From Turritopsis dohrnii (taxonomy: Eukaryota > Cnidaria > Hydrozoa > Anthoathecata > Oceaniidae), in contig BQMF02000021.1 in the NCBI GenBank assembly GCA_027922465.2, positions 186,001-250,000 on the forward strand: a stretch of DNA of 64,000 nucleotides. Direction: 5' to 3'. A model generated the notes under the pieces. That model did no database searches, was not told where the DNA came from, and was given only the letters and a program-made list of their open reading frames with translations. Both the position numbers and the translations under genes were made by a program. How positions within the stretch are numbered: the stretch's first letter is position 1; each line of letters starts with the position of its first letter. Positions 35,051 to 47,603 of this stretch are shown piece by piece.

Positions 35051-35999
35051 TGTGTTCCCTTGTATTTCTTATTACATTCCTATATTATTTAGTAATATTA
35101 AGTAATATCACTGGTCGTAGTTGTTGACCAAATGAAAATACAATGCTTAAAGAGAAGTTCTTCAAAGGTCTATTACCTGCACTTCACGAACCATAAGAAA
35201 TATTTGACTCATTTTGCGGTGTAGATATACGGCTGAATTTTTGGAACTTTGATGTCAATCAAACGGTTATGTCAGCAAAATATGTTTAGCTGTCAACATC
35301 TTATTTATTCTATTATCTTCTGTTTATTCTGCATCTTAATTATTTTATCGTTATCATATCATCATATACATTTTTGGCCAGGTTCTGAAGTTGATATTTC
35401 ATGTGCCATTTATACGAAGGGGAAGTTCAAACAAATTGAGTTTCTGTTAAACACAAATAAGCCACCATAGATTGAGGACTTAAGATGAACCTGAGACAAT
35501 GTCTTACTCTGTTATTTATTTATGGTATAATATAACACATCCTCTGGATGAATAGAAACTGACAGTTACTGCATTATAGTCAATACAAAAGCGACGAGAA
35601 AACCGTGAGCGAAAGGCCATTAATGTATCTTCATGGTTTTGTTCACATCTACAATAGACAGTATGAGGGGAGGTTAAAAGGTTAAGCTTAGCGTGCGATT
35701 CAATTTTCATGAAATCAATCTTACCTTTAATGTAACAACATTGGAAGAGTTTTTAAAGTAGCACTCGAACGTCCGTAGTTTCTTAAAATGAAAAGCACCC
35801 ACCAAAAATCAAAACAACTATTTCCAGAAGATGATTATACTGATATGATAACATTGAAAATTTCTCAAAATTTTGTAAATTCGTAACACGTTAAACCAGC
35901 AGGAAAACCTAATACCTTTCCCTTCTTCCATCATCACGATTCCAAACCCCTTTGTACAAGAATTCAAACAGGTTGTTGTACTGTCCAGTTTTTCAATAT
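35051..35999. other. Intergenic DNA with the tail of the PNP 3' duplication
   Basis: 35080-35300 is the partner of 34020-34640. Beyond that I see no supportable gene. Confidence 0.4.
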
Positions 36000-36205
36000 T
36001 CAAGGCCTATGCTCTCCTGGATGAACTCCTGCAACACCCATGATCAACGATGTATCATCTACCCCATTTCCTTCACATCGCATGGGTCGTCCTCTGGCGC
36101 TGCGGTCACTCGCGCATGGCGAATCACAACCAAGGGGGAAATTGAACCCCGACCTCTTTCATGAATTCCGAGAGTAAAATTCACTACACTACAGCGCCAC
36201 GGTTT
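36000..36205 (-). mobile_element. tRNA-derived SINE, family a, copy 2
   Basis: Minus strand: GCGCTGTAGTGTAGTGAATT A-box region, GGGGTTCAATTTCC B box, then the same body as at 25255-25560 (CGCATGGCGAA/CATGGGTCG and GATGTATCATCTACCC words on the plus strand). Confidence 0.65.
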
Positions 36206-37373
36206 CTCCACTTACATTACTTCTCATAATTTTCTGAGTGCTCATGAGGGAGAGGTGTAAAGTTCTTTGGTATGATGACACTCGGCAGGGAATTGAACCT
36301 GAAACCTTTAATAGCTGATATTAATGAATAATAGCTTCAACTTTCTATCGTCTAAAACACACTGTTCGTGAATAACTTTGAATCAAATAGAGATAAGCAG
36401 CCCCTGGGATACGAGGTTGACAATAAATAAATGGGTTTGAAAAGAGAATATAAAATAAGACCATAAAGTTTAAAATGTTTATTGCAAATTCAATTGTACA
36501 CATATCTTATTGCATACTAATGGTACTTAGAGATGCCATTTTGAGATAACAGAAATCTTAGCATATTTTTCATTACAGTTCATGGGACAGGATTCAAACA
36601 TTAGACATTACGGTGTAAACCTTGTGAAATGTGTCTGGGTTAGTGAGAGTAAGGTTCGGGCTTAGCCTCGAATGTTCAAATACTTTTGTTCTTTCACCGT
36701 AATAATGTTATGTTTGAATCCTGTCACAAACATCTGTTATTTGAAAGAACAAGGCCAACATACAAAAATAATTTGCTTGCTAACCCAAGCAGGAAAAACA
36801 AAGCTTTGGCTCAACAATTGAGGATACAAAATTAAGTTTTGAACACACTACGTCATTATCTGTCAGAGCAATTAATGTAGACGTTTCAGTAACCAGGTTA
36901 ACACAACTAAAAATAGATGTTTTTATTTAGCAATTCCAAGCCATCAAACGATACGGTGAAAACTCTTCTTTTACAGAGTTTAAATGAACGAGGCGCATCA
37001 TCTAACTAAATGCTCACTTTCCCAAATACATTTTACAATGTTTACACCATGAAGTTCCGATGATCTGAAATTGTCAGACTAGAAGAGAGTAAACAAAACC
37101 GAGACCGATGCTTGTCCGGTATCTCAAGTCCATGATGGTGTTTGGCGGCTTGATATACTAGCATAATGCTGACTACATGCAAAGAACAATCATAGACTTT
37201 ATCCGAAAGTTTTTAGGCTCTTCTTATTAGTTGCAAAATGTAGGAACTTCTAGTAAATAAACGCAACATAAAGAAACACTGATGTAGTAATCAACACGAT
37301 TTTCAATTCACAACGTGTAGGGTAGTGACACGCCAAGTGTTAACCGCAGACTGGCGGGTGTTGTTTTTTTTAG
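36206..37373. other. Intergenic DNA, no gene recognised
   Basis: A line near 36285-36310 (GGGAATTGAACCTGAAACC) may be a further decayed tRNA-like B-box region. Nothing else can be supported. Confidence 0.35.
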
Positions 37374-37486
37374 TGTGCTGTGCCCAGGCTAATCTTGTAT
37401 CACCTGATCAAAAGGGCAGCCGTGTTGCACAATCAATGCAGCAGAAAGGAAAACAGAAGAGCAAGAGGCGCCACAGGACAGTCAAG
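37374..37486 (+). CDS. Possible orphan exon, basic peptide
   Basis: A 113-bp stretch lies between a good acceptor (GTTTTTTTTAG) and a plausible donor (AAG|GTAGCT). In the open frame it reads CCAQANLVSPDQKGSRVAQS followed by a strongly basic run (KGKQKSKRRHR). Its GC content is higher than the flanks. I found no partner exons within reach on either side and do not recognise the sequence. It may be an exon of a gene whose other exons I missed, or chance. Confidence 0.25.
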
Positions 37487-37968
37487 GTAGCTAAGAAATT
37501 TAACTACGTATTCTTCATTTTTCATAATAAGTTATCTGTGAATGCACTGTATCTCTGTTTTCTGCCTACATTTTCATACATTTTAATTGCACAAGGCTGT
37601 GCATCATAACATGATTCATGATAAATGGATGATTTTGTGTTTTATGTTGTTGGTTAACAAACCGTCAATGTTCCTTAATTACGGACAGCCTTCCTTATTA
37701 CGGATATCAAACAAAACATATCCCAACTGACCTGTAAATTGAAAACACGGCACATCTCGTACTGTCAGCCAAACTATAATAACACAAACTTCAGAGATAA
37801 TTTATTTCAAGAAGACTTTATTAGAAAAATACCAATATACAGTTTTTAGAATTTATTTATTTTGAGAGCCATGCATATTTTGGTGGGAGCCATATTAATG
37901 GATAAAAAATAATAACGGCCACCTCCGCCATGAAATATCAGTAAAGGCGGCAATCACAACTTAATTAA

Positions 37969-39420
37969 AGAGGCATTGGCCGGCTTAAAACAATAGAGTT
38001 TCAGTTACTCTCGATTATTCAAATACTTATACGGATTTACTTATTAAAAAACAGACTTATCGAGGAGAAGAAAATAAACTTCAAGTGCAAGAAGATCGAA
38101 AATTTTCATTGGTGTTAGAATTATTTTTTTAAAGTCTTGTTTTAGAGTTGTTGATTGCTATTAGAGACAAAATATTCATATAAAACATTTGTGACCTCTT
38201 CTCGGAACATCTATGTACTAACATATCAATGGGAATGTCTGTCATTATAAAGTTATACGTGGATGTATCTACCACACTCTTGTTTCGACATTCACGTAAT
38301 GGATTTTTCGAAGCAAAAATCTTGTTGCAATTTTTATCTTCAATGTCTGTTATTTTTATTATTCAAAATGTAAAAGAAAATCCATTTGCTTTCTGACAAC
38401 CACAGAAAAACACTTCCTAGGGAATAAGATTTTTCCATTACTGTCATGATTTCAAGTGCATGCTCTACAACTTTTGTGTCTACTTTACATATTTGTACAC
38501 CATAGCTGGAAATCCTTTTTTCCTTAAATCTATTAATGGGAGAAAACCATGACTTCTATCATAGTTTATTAAGCAATACTCCAAGCTTTACTATTACCCA
38601 AGCCATTTGTTTATCTTTCGTTTTTTTTGGAAATAGATTTTGTAAAAGTTTGAAAGAAAAAACCATTTGTTTTTAAATTTGTTTTTCTCCTCTTAATTTT
38701 CATTAACTTGCTTTTTTTACTGTTTCCAAAATTTTAATAAGAATACAAATCTTGATTTCTGCCTGGAGTCGCTTCTGTGGCTAATCAATTTTTCTTGTTT
38801 ATTAAACATTGCATCTGGATAATCATTGAAAATAACTTGTGTTTTTCTATTAAACGTTTGAAATAGTTGAATTTTTTTGTCATTTCGGACATTTGATTGT
38901 TTACTGGATATGAAAGAATGATCGTATCCTTATGATATGACTCCATGCACGGTTTAGTTTATAAACATTTTTCTTTTTGATTCATTCAACTATATAATTT
39001 CCAATATGGTCATGGCTGGTTTCATTGTGTGCCTCATGAAGAAAGAAGAACACTGATTCAATCTGAGATAAAACATTATTTGGCAAATTGAACTGTTGTT
39101 GTTATCTTGTCTCTTCCCATCCCCACATTCTTATAGGAAGGAACAGATTTAAAAAAAAAGTATCAAAAATCAAAGTGTAATCCTTGTGTAAAATATTATT
39201 TCTGTCTTCACATTGAATCATATGTCACAAGATGTGTCAGGTGTATTTCTATTATTTAAAGCCATGTGTTTCTATTATTTTATTATTATATTTTCTCACT
39301 TCACACAGTGCAATAAACGATGTTTAAAGCGATTCCGAACTTCGCGCCATATTTGTTTTGATTTTGAATGTTTTGATCACGTGAGAATAATATTTATATT
39401 TTAAGCTGGCCAATGCCTCT
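37969..39420. mobile_element. TTAA-flanked TIR element, nested
   Basis: A 1,452-bp element flanked by TTAA (37965-37968 and 39421-39424). Its ends are AGAGGCATTGGCCGGCTTAA and, at the right, TTAAGCTGGCCAATGCCTCT, near-perfect inverted repeats. It is AT-rich and without coding capacity. TTAA duplication suggests mobilisation by a piggyBac or Kolobok-type transposase. Confidence 0.65.
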
Positions 39421-39637
39421 TTAAGGCTGTTTTTGAACTGAACAGAAGATATTTGCGATTACCGCCTGGTCATCGTACTGAACGGAGGGCTTTGACTGGT
39501 CGAAAAGATATTAAAAATTATATAGTTGAGGAATGAAAATGAATTCAGAACATGCTTTTAGAAAGTTAATTATCATAAGATAAATCAAATGAATAAGTTT
39601 TTGTACATCAATCACAGTGTGGGAGGACACTTCTTAA

Positions 39638-40414
39638 GCTTGGTCTCCACTTAAATGTCGACCGTCGCTTTCATAATTCCCAACAATAGTTTTTTATGCC
39701 ATTGGTGGAGATGAGAAGTGACAGGATTTTGAAATTCTTCGTTTAAAAAATGAAACGATAGCAAAAGCGATAGAAATATCAAAACTTTTTGATATTTTAT
39801 CACCTTTTCTATCGCCTTATTTTCATTGTTTTTCAATCTCAAAGAAATACCACCTATAAATTCAATAGAGATTAGTAATCATTCAAAAATTTAAACACAA
39901 ATGTATTGTTTTTTAGCACATAGCTACCTGAAGCTTAACGTTTTGGTTTTGAGCAATAAAAACATTTTGAAGTATACTTCATTAGTAAGGATAACTGTAA
40001 TGATAATCAAAAAAATTATAATTAACTTGATGGGTCGTATATAATTCTTGAGCTTTTCTCTATCTCCGTCGTTCAAGCGTAACTCTTGGATAATTTGGAT
40101 GTATCTGCCACGTTTTTCTCATTGTATAAAAAGTCTTACGAACCGAAAATATTTTGTTTCTCTTTGAATTTTTCTTAGTAGAAACATCGGACAAAGAATC
40201 AGTAAATTGTTTCTTCTCTCCAACATAGTGTAACACTTCAAAATACGTATAAAAACATAAATATTGTTCATAAAATTTTTTTTTATATAAAAAAGCAATG
40301 ACAGGTGGGGATGAAAAGCGACCAAGGAAGGTGATAAAAATGAAGCGAAGAACTTACGAAAATTCAACGTCGTTCAGGTGATGAACATTCATCACTGTAG
40401 TGGGGACCAAGCTT
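39638..40414. mobile_element. Second nested TIR element
   Basis: The ends are GCTTGGTCTCCAC and GTGGGGACCAAGC (12 of 13 complementary). The left flank is TTAA and the right flank TTCA, so a TTAA duplication with one later change is possible. The interior is AT-rich without a gene. Confidence 0.5.
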
Positions 40415-40634
40415 CAATAAGTATTGAAATAGATAGGCCATTATGATTTTTCACGGTCCATTTCTTCACGTGTTGCTGTTAAATTGTCTCTATTGCTCTG
40501 TTTCATAAAATATTTCATTCCGTTGTACGTGGTGAACTTGGTATTGTGAATGTATATTTTCGTGACAAGAATCTTTGTTTACATTTTGATGTCCGTAATA
40601 AGGAAGGCTGTTCGTAATTTGACACATTGACGGT

Positions 40635-41062
40635 GTGTTTTATTATTTTTATCAAAATAATTGGTTATTGAAATAAATATTTTGACAATAAAATGGCATT
40701 TTTCTTACCTGAACACGTTTTAAAGAAAACTAGTGCAGAGATGACAATGATGACCAGCAGTTTTGGTTGGCATACCCAGAGAACATAAATTTTATGCTCT
40801 GTATTGCAATAAAATGCACTCAAAATGCTGCAACAGTATGAAGTAGCAAAGTGAAGATTTTGAAGAAAACTACTTGAATATTCCACAAAATTTCAGATAT
40901 ATAAGGAATTTCCAATATATAAAAATTTTAGAGGGTGTGATAACCAAAATTTTTGTGTGTCATTTACTCAAACAGTGTGAGTTGACATTATTTGCTATTA
41001 TGAAGGATGTAGTTCTATATAAAAGTTTGTGTTATATGGTCAAGCCAGAAACGTAATTTATA
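40635..41062. other. Intergenic DNA, no gene recognised
   Basis: AT-rich, no exon or repeat boundary that I can support. Confidence 0.35.
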
Positions 41063-41364
41063 TACCGTATTTACTTGAAAGAGCTCTTCCCCCCTTTTTC
41101 TGCAAAAGGTGCGCTCATTTGAAACAGACCATGTTACTAAGGGGGCACTCATTTGGAAAAAGATTAAAAAATGTTAATTCATTGTCACTTTAGCCATCTT
41201 TCTCCACAATATTGGTGTTTTATTCTATATTAACAATTATTAGTTGTAAATAAAGTTTTATTCTATTGACTACTTGACTTTTTTATATGAGTCCCTCATC
41301 GAAAGCCAGCCTCCCTTGAATGAGAACCTTTGAGAACCAAGAATTAAATGAGTATAATACGGTA
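41063..41364. mobile_element. TACCGTAT-ended MITE
   Basis: The ends are TACCGTATTTACTTGAAAGAG and, inverted, ATGAGTATAATACGGTA. Inside are CTCATTTGAAA/CTCATTTGGAA and AATGAGAACC words. Elements with a TACCGTATTT end are common MITEs in animal genomes. No coding. Confidence 0.5.
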
Positions 41365-42615
41365 ATTATGTTTTAAAAACTAATTTTCTAGATTGTGAAT
41401 TTCCTGAAAACTAAAATTTTATTTACCTTATTCTTAGGAAATTAACACTTCAGAAAATTAATGCGAGTTTTTAAAATTTGTGTTTTGGTGGTCTGTGTTT
41501 TTTTCTGATATGCAACATTGCTATGTATGTGTGGTTGCTTCTCGCTCAAAGACATACCAGATGTACCTACTCCGTTCCAGTGCAACTTGTTTAAAACTTG
41601 ATAAATTGGGCTAATACAGACCTATTTTGACACTCATAACCACTTTAGGGCCTAAAAAAAGATCGGTTCCCAATAAAATGTTCACTTGCATTTAATGGAA
41701 GCCATCAAAAAAAAATAGCATCACAATGAAAATGTAGTAACTTATCAATGTTATTGTTATATCACAAAATCTGCACTCGTACCAAATATTGTAAAAACAA
41801 TGCAAATAATGCAAAGATCGGCAGATTTCGCATTAGCATGCTTGAAGTGTATTACAGTTTTTAATCATAAAACAATCAATCTGATTATTTCCAGTTTAGT
41901 CTTCACTGTTTGTGTGAAGTAATGAGAAAGTAGAGGATTTCAATTCTATTCATACTATGTGGCATCTTGGGGCATTTTTAACCTATTTAAACGGCTCGAA
42001 ACTTTCATAGACATGCGACAGGGTGTTGAAGGTTTTGGGCCTATAGATGTTTTTGTGTGGTGTCGGATGACATCATCAAAGTATTTGATTGCCGACATCT
42101 CTCTAATGGTTCATTGTAGCGAAACAATCGAACAGGAAAAGGGGAATTGACACATCACTTTTGAAGTAAAACTCTGTAAAAAGGTTTTAGTATTTTATTA
42201 TTCTAAACATGCTGGCCTTTCTGATGTGGGGGGATTTACTTGTTCAGTAACTCCTTGAAGGCCATACTTGAATCTGATACAAATTGACAGCTCTGGGAAA
42301 TGTCATTTTGAAGTCATTGTGCAATATTGAGATTTTTTTTTGATTTCCTATTAGAAAAACACTGTCTTCTCGACTTAGTTATGTAGTCCCCCAATGTTCA
42401 TATTAGCTTAGATTGTAATTATGTGTTTCGTGTTTGAAATAACCTTTCAAGCGGAAAAACATTGTTGTATTGTTCTACTTCATTTATCTTTCTAACAAGA
42501 AATGTTTAACTATTGAGCACAAATTATTCTGTATTATGATTAAATGACATGTGCCCCAAAGGCCCAACTTATATTCAATTGTAATACCTAAGATAGAAAA
42601 TAAACATGCTTATCA
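41365..42615. other. Intergenic DNA, no gene recognised
   Basis: Nothing with coding or repeat structure that I can support. Confidence 0.35.
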
Positions 42616-42639
42616 ATAGGTACCTTGTCTGCATTATGG

Positions 42640-43100
42640 AACACAAACACGCTCAAGAGACCGAAAAAAAGCGTACTACTTATCAGCGGGGGTCCTACTT
42701 ATCAGATTCCCCCTCCCTAAGTAGGACATTTGCTAAGAAGGGTTGATTTGTCCCAGTTATGAAAGGTTTTATATCTAAGTACAACATAATCTACATAATG
42801 AAAAAATCTGTCAACATCGTTTGTCTTGAGGTAGCTTGAACTTCGGTTCCACTAACCTAAAAGCCTTGGCCGCCAATTCTGGAGGCAGTCGCTGCATTGA
42901 ATGTCCTACTTATGCGGTGTTTTTGCGCCAAGGGACCGGGAAAAAGTGTACTACTTAGCGGGCGTCCTACCCGGTGCACTACTTAAGCGAAGTTTTTTTG
43001 CCTGAAAAGGGTAAGCAAGTCCAAGGGACCGGGAAAAAGTGTAATAGATAGCGGGTGTCCTACTTATCCGGTGTACCACTTATCGAGAATATACTGTATT
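42640..43100. repeat. Repeat with CCTACTTAT/AGCGGG words, likely a transposon end
   Basis: The phrase CAAGGGACCGGGAAAAAGTG followed by TA-TAGCGGG-GTCCTAC occurs twice (about 42931 and 43023) and a related form at about 42660. The block ends TATCGAGAATATACTGTAT, which reads as ATACAGTATATTCTCGATA on the other strand, resembling a Tc1/pogo-type terminus. No transposase. Confidence 0.4.
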
Positions 43101-43540
43101 TTTGCAAATTTTCTTTTTTATATGCATCAATTAAATTTGACTGAACCTTGGAGGCACTTAACATTTTATTGAGTTAGAACTCAAAATGATGTTTCTAGAA
43201 ATTGATGACCGTGTGAAAGGTGTTCTCTATCCATTGAAACTAATATCTAGAAACTGCACTGAAAAAGCAGAAATTCTGTTATAATATTTTCTTTTGTGCA
43301 TGTTCTCAAATTTCCAAAATTTAAAAGCATTTTTGAGACATTTATGATAGTTGTTGTTCAATCCAAGTCTTGCTGTGATGTTTAACATTATGTTTAAATT
43401 GATCTCAAACCTAGTTTGATAAAAAATGTATATTGTTTGTGTGTTATGCATGTGAATTTTAATCTATCAAATTTCAGTCCTTGTCTAATATATTTTCATG
43501 TTTTGAATTGTTTGTTTTAGAGTCTTAATAACCAACCAAA

Positions 43541-45629
43541 ATGTCTACACCATTGGCTGGGTATGTTCAGTCGTAAATTAAGTTTTTCTTTTTTTAGGAA
43601 AAAATTTTTTGTTTTGGTTCAGTAAAATATGTGACTTTTATTCATGAGTCTTAATTTTTAGACAAGTCCAATCAATCAAAGAGTTTCTATTTTCAAAAAC
43701 CAACTTAAGACCAACGGTTGGTGTAATCTGTGGTTCTGGTCTTGGTGGCTTGGTAAACAATGTTGAAAACAAGGAATCGTTTGCTTACGAAGATATTCCT
43801 GGCTTCCCTGTCAGCACTGGTAATCAATTAATTATTTGATATTTTGACATGCTGAACTGAACTGCAATACAGTTTGGACATATGGAAGGAAAATGTAAAG
43901 AAAACTGGCAAATTTTATTTCATCATGTTATATTGTTTGAAACTACCAAAATCCTTGCGAAATATAAAGATTATATCATAAAGATTATTCTTTCTTTCTT
44001 CTTGCTTTAGTAAAAGGGCATGCTGGAAACTTGGTATTTGGGAATTTGAGTGGTCATGTCGTGGTTTGTTTACAAGGCCGTTTTCATTTTTATGAGGGGC
44101 ATTCCATCCAGAAGGTAATAATCTTTGTATTGTTCACCTGTAAAACATTTAATCCTAGTTTCGTATGAAAGTAAAGTTTTAGTTTAAGTTTAAGGAAAAT
44201 CCAAATGTGTATATCTGATTAATTTGTGAATAACTTCAGTTTATTTGCTGTAATTTAATTTCAAGGCAAATGTGAAGACAATTAGCGATATTGGCAGGTA
44301 GTTACCGAACTACGTACATTTCTTTTTTTTCCAGTGTGCATTACCAGTTCGCGTTATGGCATCTCTTGGTATCAAAACACTCATTGTTACCAACGCAGCA
44401 GGTGGTGTAAATCGAAGCTTTAATGTTGGCGACATCATGGTGATCAAGGATCATATTGGTTTTCCAATGCTATCAGGAAACCATCCTCTTGTTGGTTTGA
44501 ATGAAGAAAGGTGAGCAATTATATAGCATTTGTAGTTACTATGTTTAGTATGAGAAACACCTCAGTTTCTGTCATAGTCAATTAGCAGAAAACAGCTTAA
44601 AATCACAAAGCTCGGTTTGGTTGGAAGGAACATATTTTTGTCTCTATACTTTAAACCTTTTTATCCTGTAGCAGGTTCTCAATTCTTTCGTGCTGTAATA
44701 AATTTCTTTTGTTTAGTTTTGGACCCAGATTCCCATCGATGACTAGTGTTTATGATCCTGCGTTGCAGAAGCTTGCTGTCGAAACAAGTAAAAGTCTTGG
44801 TTACGGGGATTTTACCCAAAATGGAGTATACTGTATGCTTAGTGGCCCAACCTACGAGACACAAGCTGAAGTCAGACTTGTTCAAGCGGTAAAGCTATCT
44901 TACATCAATTGATTATATTTTAAGGGTACATTAAGCTTTTGTTTTATCTTTGTGAGAAGTGTGTCTTGTGGATAGGATTGATCCAGCTCTTACGCACTAC
45001 ATGTTATAATAGAAAAAATAGGCAGTGATGCTTTGTATTGAGATATTGAATGCTTTTAATTCATCTTTTGGTCAGCAGCAAGTAAGCAGAAATCTTAAAC
45101 GATGATCCGTTGGAATTGTTGACCACGTTATGAGTAAACTAAACTTTTGTGTGAAAAAAGTATGCTGTATATAGCTTCCAACTTCTGTGGCTTTGTTTCT
45201 CTTCAACGTTTTCCTATATCCTTAGTTCACTGTATGTTTTCTCTCGAATTTTTTTATTCAGATTTATGATCAATATAACCAAACCAATTGGAAAGGATAT
45301 GAATTTGGATGTAAAATGTCCTCGGTTTTAGGCCGATTTGAAGAAGTTCGGTGTTGTGTGTTCATAATCTATTATGCATCACCTTATTTGTTGGGTTTTT
45401 TTTTTTTTTTCAGGTCGGTGGTGATGCTGTGGGTATGAGCACAGTTCCTGAAGTGATCGTGGCAGCTCACATGAGTGTAAAAGTTCTTGGTATATCCCTC
45501 ATCACTAACAAATGTGTGATGGACTACGACAGTAAGGATAAACCAAACCATGCTGAAGTGTTGGAAGTCGGAAAACAAAGATCGGAATGTGTTTTAAATA
45601 TTGTGATGAACGTCATCGGAAAGTTATAG
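43541..45629 (+). CDS. PNP: Purine nucleoside phosphorylase, copy B, 281 aa, 6 exons
   Basis: Same reaction and exon plan as copy A. Exons: 43541-43560, 43662-43819, 44011-44114, 44335-44510, 44717-44888, 45414-45629. Exons 3, 4 and 5 have exactly the same lengths as in copy A (104, 176, 172 nt). Active-site residues present: Ser32, Arg83, His85, Tyr87, the TNAAGG loop, Glu200, Met218-Ser219, Asn242 and His256 (PNHAEV, as in the human enzyme). Copy B keeps the full spacing before His256, whereas copy A is one residue shorter there. Introns are short (100-525 bp), unlike copy A. Exons 2-5 differ strongly from copy A but the first 116 bp of exon 6 are nearly identical. A CACTGCGA-type MITE begins 31 bp after the stop, so it probably lies in the 3' UTR. 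Confidence 0.92.
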
Positions 45630-45660
45630 ATCTACAGTGTGGTCCATCCCTCTCAGTTCT

Positions 45661-45781
45661 CCCAGTGGGATGAATCGTCAAAAAGTCACTGCGATGACGA
45701 CCATTTTTATTGAAATAGAGTGTACATTTCTATGCAAATGCACTCTTTCGCAGTGATTTTTCGGCAAATTTGCCCACTGGG
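45661..45781. mobile_element. CACTGCGA-type MITE, copy 5, best preserved
   Basis: 121 bp with both ends intact: CCCAGTGGG at the left, CCCACTGGG at the right, and inner inverted words GTCACTGCGATGA and CGCAGTGATTTTT. The whole element can fold into an imperfect hairpin. It directly follows PNP copy B. Confidence 0.7.
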
Positions 45782-45963
45782 TTGATATCTTCTTAGTTTT
45801 ATAGTAACTGCAGAAATTCTGCTAAAATAATTATTGTTGTTTTCCTGATTTCTATCAATGAGACAACTGCAGTAAATCGAGGATTAACAACGGATTACAA
45901 TAAATTGACGTCTATACAAATCGCATGGCAGTATCTGTTGCCTCCATTAACCACCTAAAGATG

Positions 45964-46077
45964 CCCAGTTTGCAAGTTTGTTGAAAAACCACTGGAAAGG
46001 AGTGCATTTCTATAGAAAAAAACACTTTCAATAATAATGCTCTTTATCGTAGTGAGTTAATGATTTTTCCCAAATAG
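45964..46077. mobile_element. CACTGCGA-type MITE, copy 6
   Basis: Starts CCCAGTTTGCAAGTTTGTTG, has GGAGTGCATTTCTATAGAAA and ends TTTTTCCCAAATAG. Same family in reverse orientation to copy 5. Confidence 0.55.
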
Positions 46078-46437
46078 ATGTTCTTTGGTTTGGCTTTATT
46101 GCGGATAGTAGGGGATGGGAAGGAGGGAATGGGGCAACGATGCGAATGTGTGACGAAGAGGTGAAGATAAACGAAGAGGTCTTTTCCCTTTTAATTTATT
46201 AATTATCGAGTTTTTTTTAAAAAGATAAAACATAAACATTTTACTAATTAATGCTGACGATGACACTTTTATAAGGCTCAGTCTCGTTTTCGATTGTTGT
46301 TCTTATTAATCAAGAAATAGAAATCTGAGGTAATTTATACATTTTTTTTGTTAAAAAATCATGTAAATAATCAGCATATGAAACACTTTACATTATTCAT
46401 TTTTTTAATTTTCCACATGGTTTTTCCGATTGTGTAA

Positions 46438-46561
46438 CCCATCTACCAAATTTGTTGAAAACTCCTGTGGATGAGCGCATTTATACGTAAAGTGCACACA
46501 CACCATTTTGATGAAAAAGCTCTTTGTCGTGATGACTTTTTGACGATTTTGCCCAAATGGG
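46438..46561. mobile_element. CACTGCGA-type MITE, copy 7
   Basis: Starts CCCATCTACCAAATTTGTTG and ends GACTTTTTGACGATTTTGCC with CTCTTTGTCGTGATGAC inside. Confidence 0.55.
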
Positions 46562-46564
46562 AAG

Positions 46565-47215
46565 ACTAGATATTGTTGTCAAAATATTTACGAACTGGAA
46601 ACAAGCTCCTGTTACGTAGGGTTGGAAAAGTAAATAAGTAGGCTATTATCAAATTTGAGTTAGATGTAATGAGGTCTTCTTTACGAACTCACTGGAGTAT
46701 TATGTAGATTATTATTCAGAAATCTTTCCGATTTATATAATAGTGGTTTAGTTTTTCAAAAATTTTCATGTTTGTGATTTGTACGTGAAGAAAGATCACT
46801 CTTCTAAACACTAGTGTTTTTGGTATGCCTAGACATCCATACAGTGCGATATATTTTTATTGGGTCTTCTTTGCCCTTCTGATGTTTCTCTCTTGACCAG
46901 GGCGCTAGGAAAACCGGCGTTAAAAACGCCTTTTAGAGGGTTTTGAATTTCGGGCTCAAATCTCGGAATTAAACCGTACTAGGGTGTCGCAAACATAAAT
47001 TTTAACATAAAAGACACAGGAACATGAAAGGACACGAGAAAAATTATTTAAACACAACAAACTACTTAAAAGCTTATTGACTGGGCAAAGGAAAAGCTGA
47101 AATTTTGTAAAGAAAATTTGGAAAACAAAACAAAAAAATGTTTGAAATAGATGGTTTAAAAACACTCATGGTTTAAAAACACTCATTACTTGTATTTTCA
47201 TGTCTGAAACCAGTT
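46565..47215. other. Intergenic DNA, no gene recognised
   Basis: No supportable exon. The minus-strand frame near 46956-47165 is Phe-rich low-complexity. Confidence 0.35.
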
Positions 47216-47217
47216 TT

Positions 47218-47436
47218 ACCCTCGATGTACGCTAATTGGAGGGAAAAAAATAGGTTTTTGACCATTCCGTGCAAAAATGTTTGTCCGCTAAATAGAGGTG
47301 TCTGCTAATTGAGTGTTCGCCTTTTTGGAGACTTTTTTATAAGGATTTGACTAGAAAATGGCCGGGGAAAAATATTTTGTCCGCTAATCAGAGGTGTCCG
47401 CCTTTTAGAGTATCCGCTAATTGGAGGTTCTACAGT
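47218..47436. mobile_element. Pogo-like transposon fragment
   Basis: Repeated CCGCTAATTGGAGG/CCGCTAATCAGAGG words, ending TTGGAGGTTCTACAGTA, i.e. TACTGTAGAACCTCCAA on the other strand. This is the terminus style of pogo/Tigger-type elements. Too short to encode a transposase. Confidence 0.45.
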
Positions 47437-47603
47437 AAATTCAATTCCTTTACATCAAGCATTGTGCTTTACGTTCGCGCAGCCTGTTTGGGGCTTCAAA
47501 GGAGGAGGAGGAGGAGGCGCTCAATCAGCAATGGAGGAGATCTAAGTGATAGGCGGTGTGGGCGTTTGTTCCCTAAAGCAACACACAGTTTACATCTTGC
47601 TCC

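Larger units (their letters stand above)
37661..40634. mobile_element. 3-kb TIR element carrying two nested TIR elements
   Basis: The ends are inverted copies about 50 bp long: ACCGTCAATG at the left and CATTGACGGT at the right, followed inward by shared AGCCTTCCTTATTACGGA. No transposase frame is visible. Two further inverted-repeat elements lie inside (37969-39420 and about 39638-40414). Confidence 0.65.
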
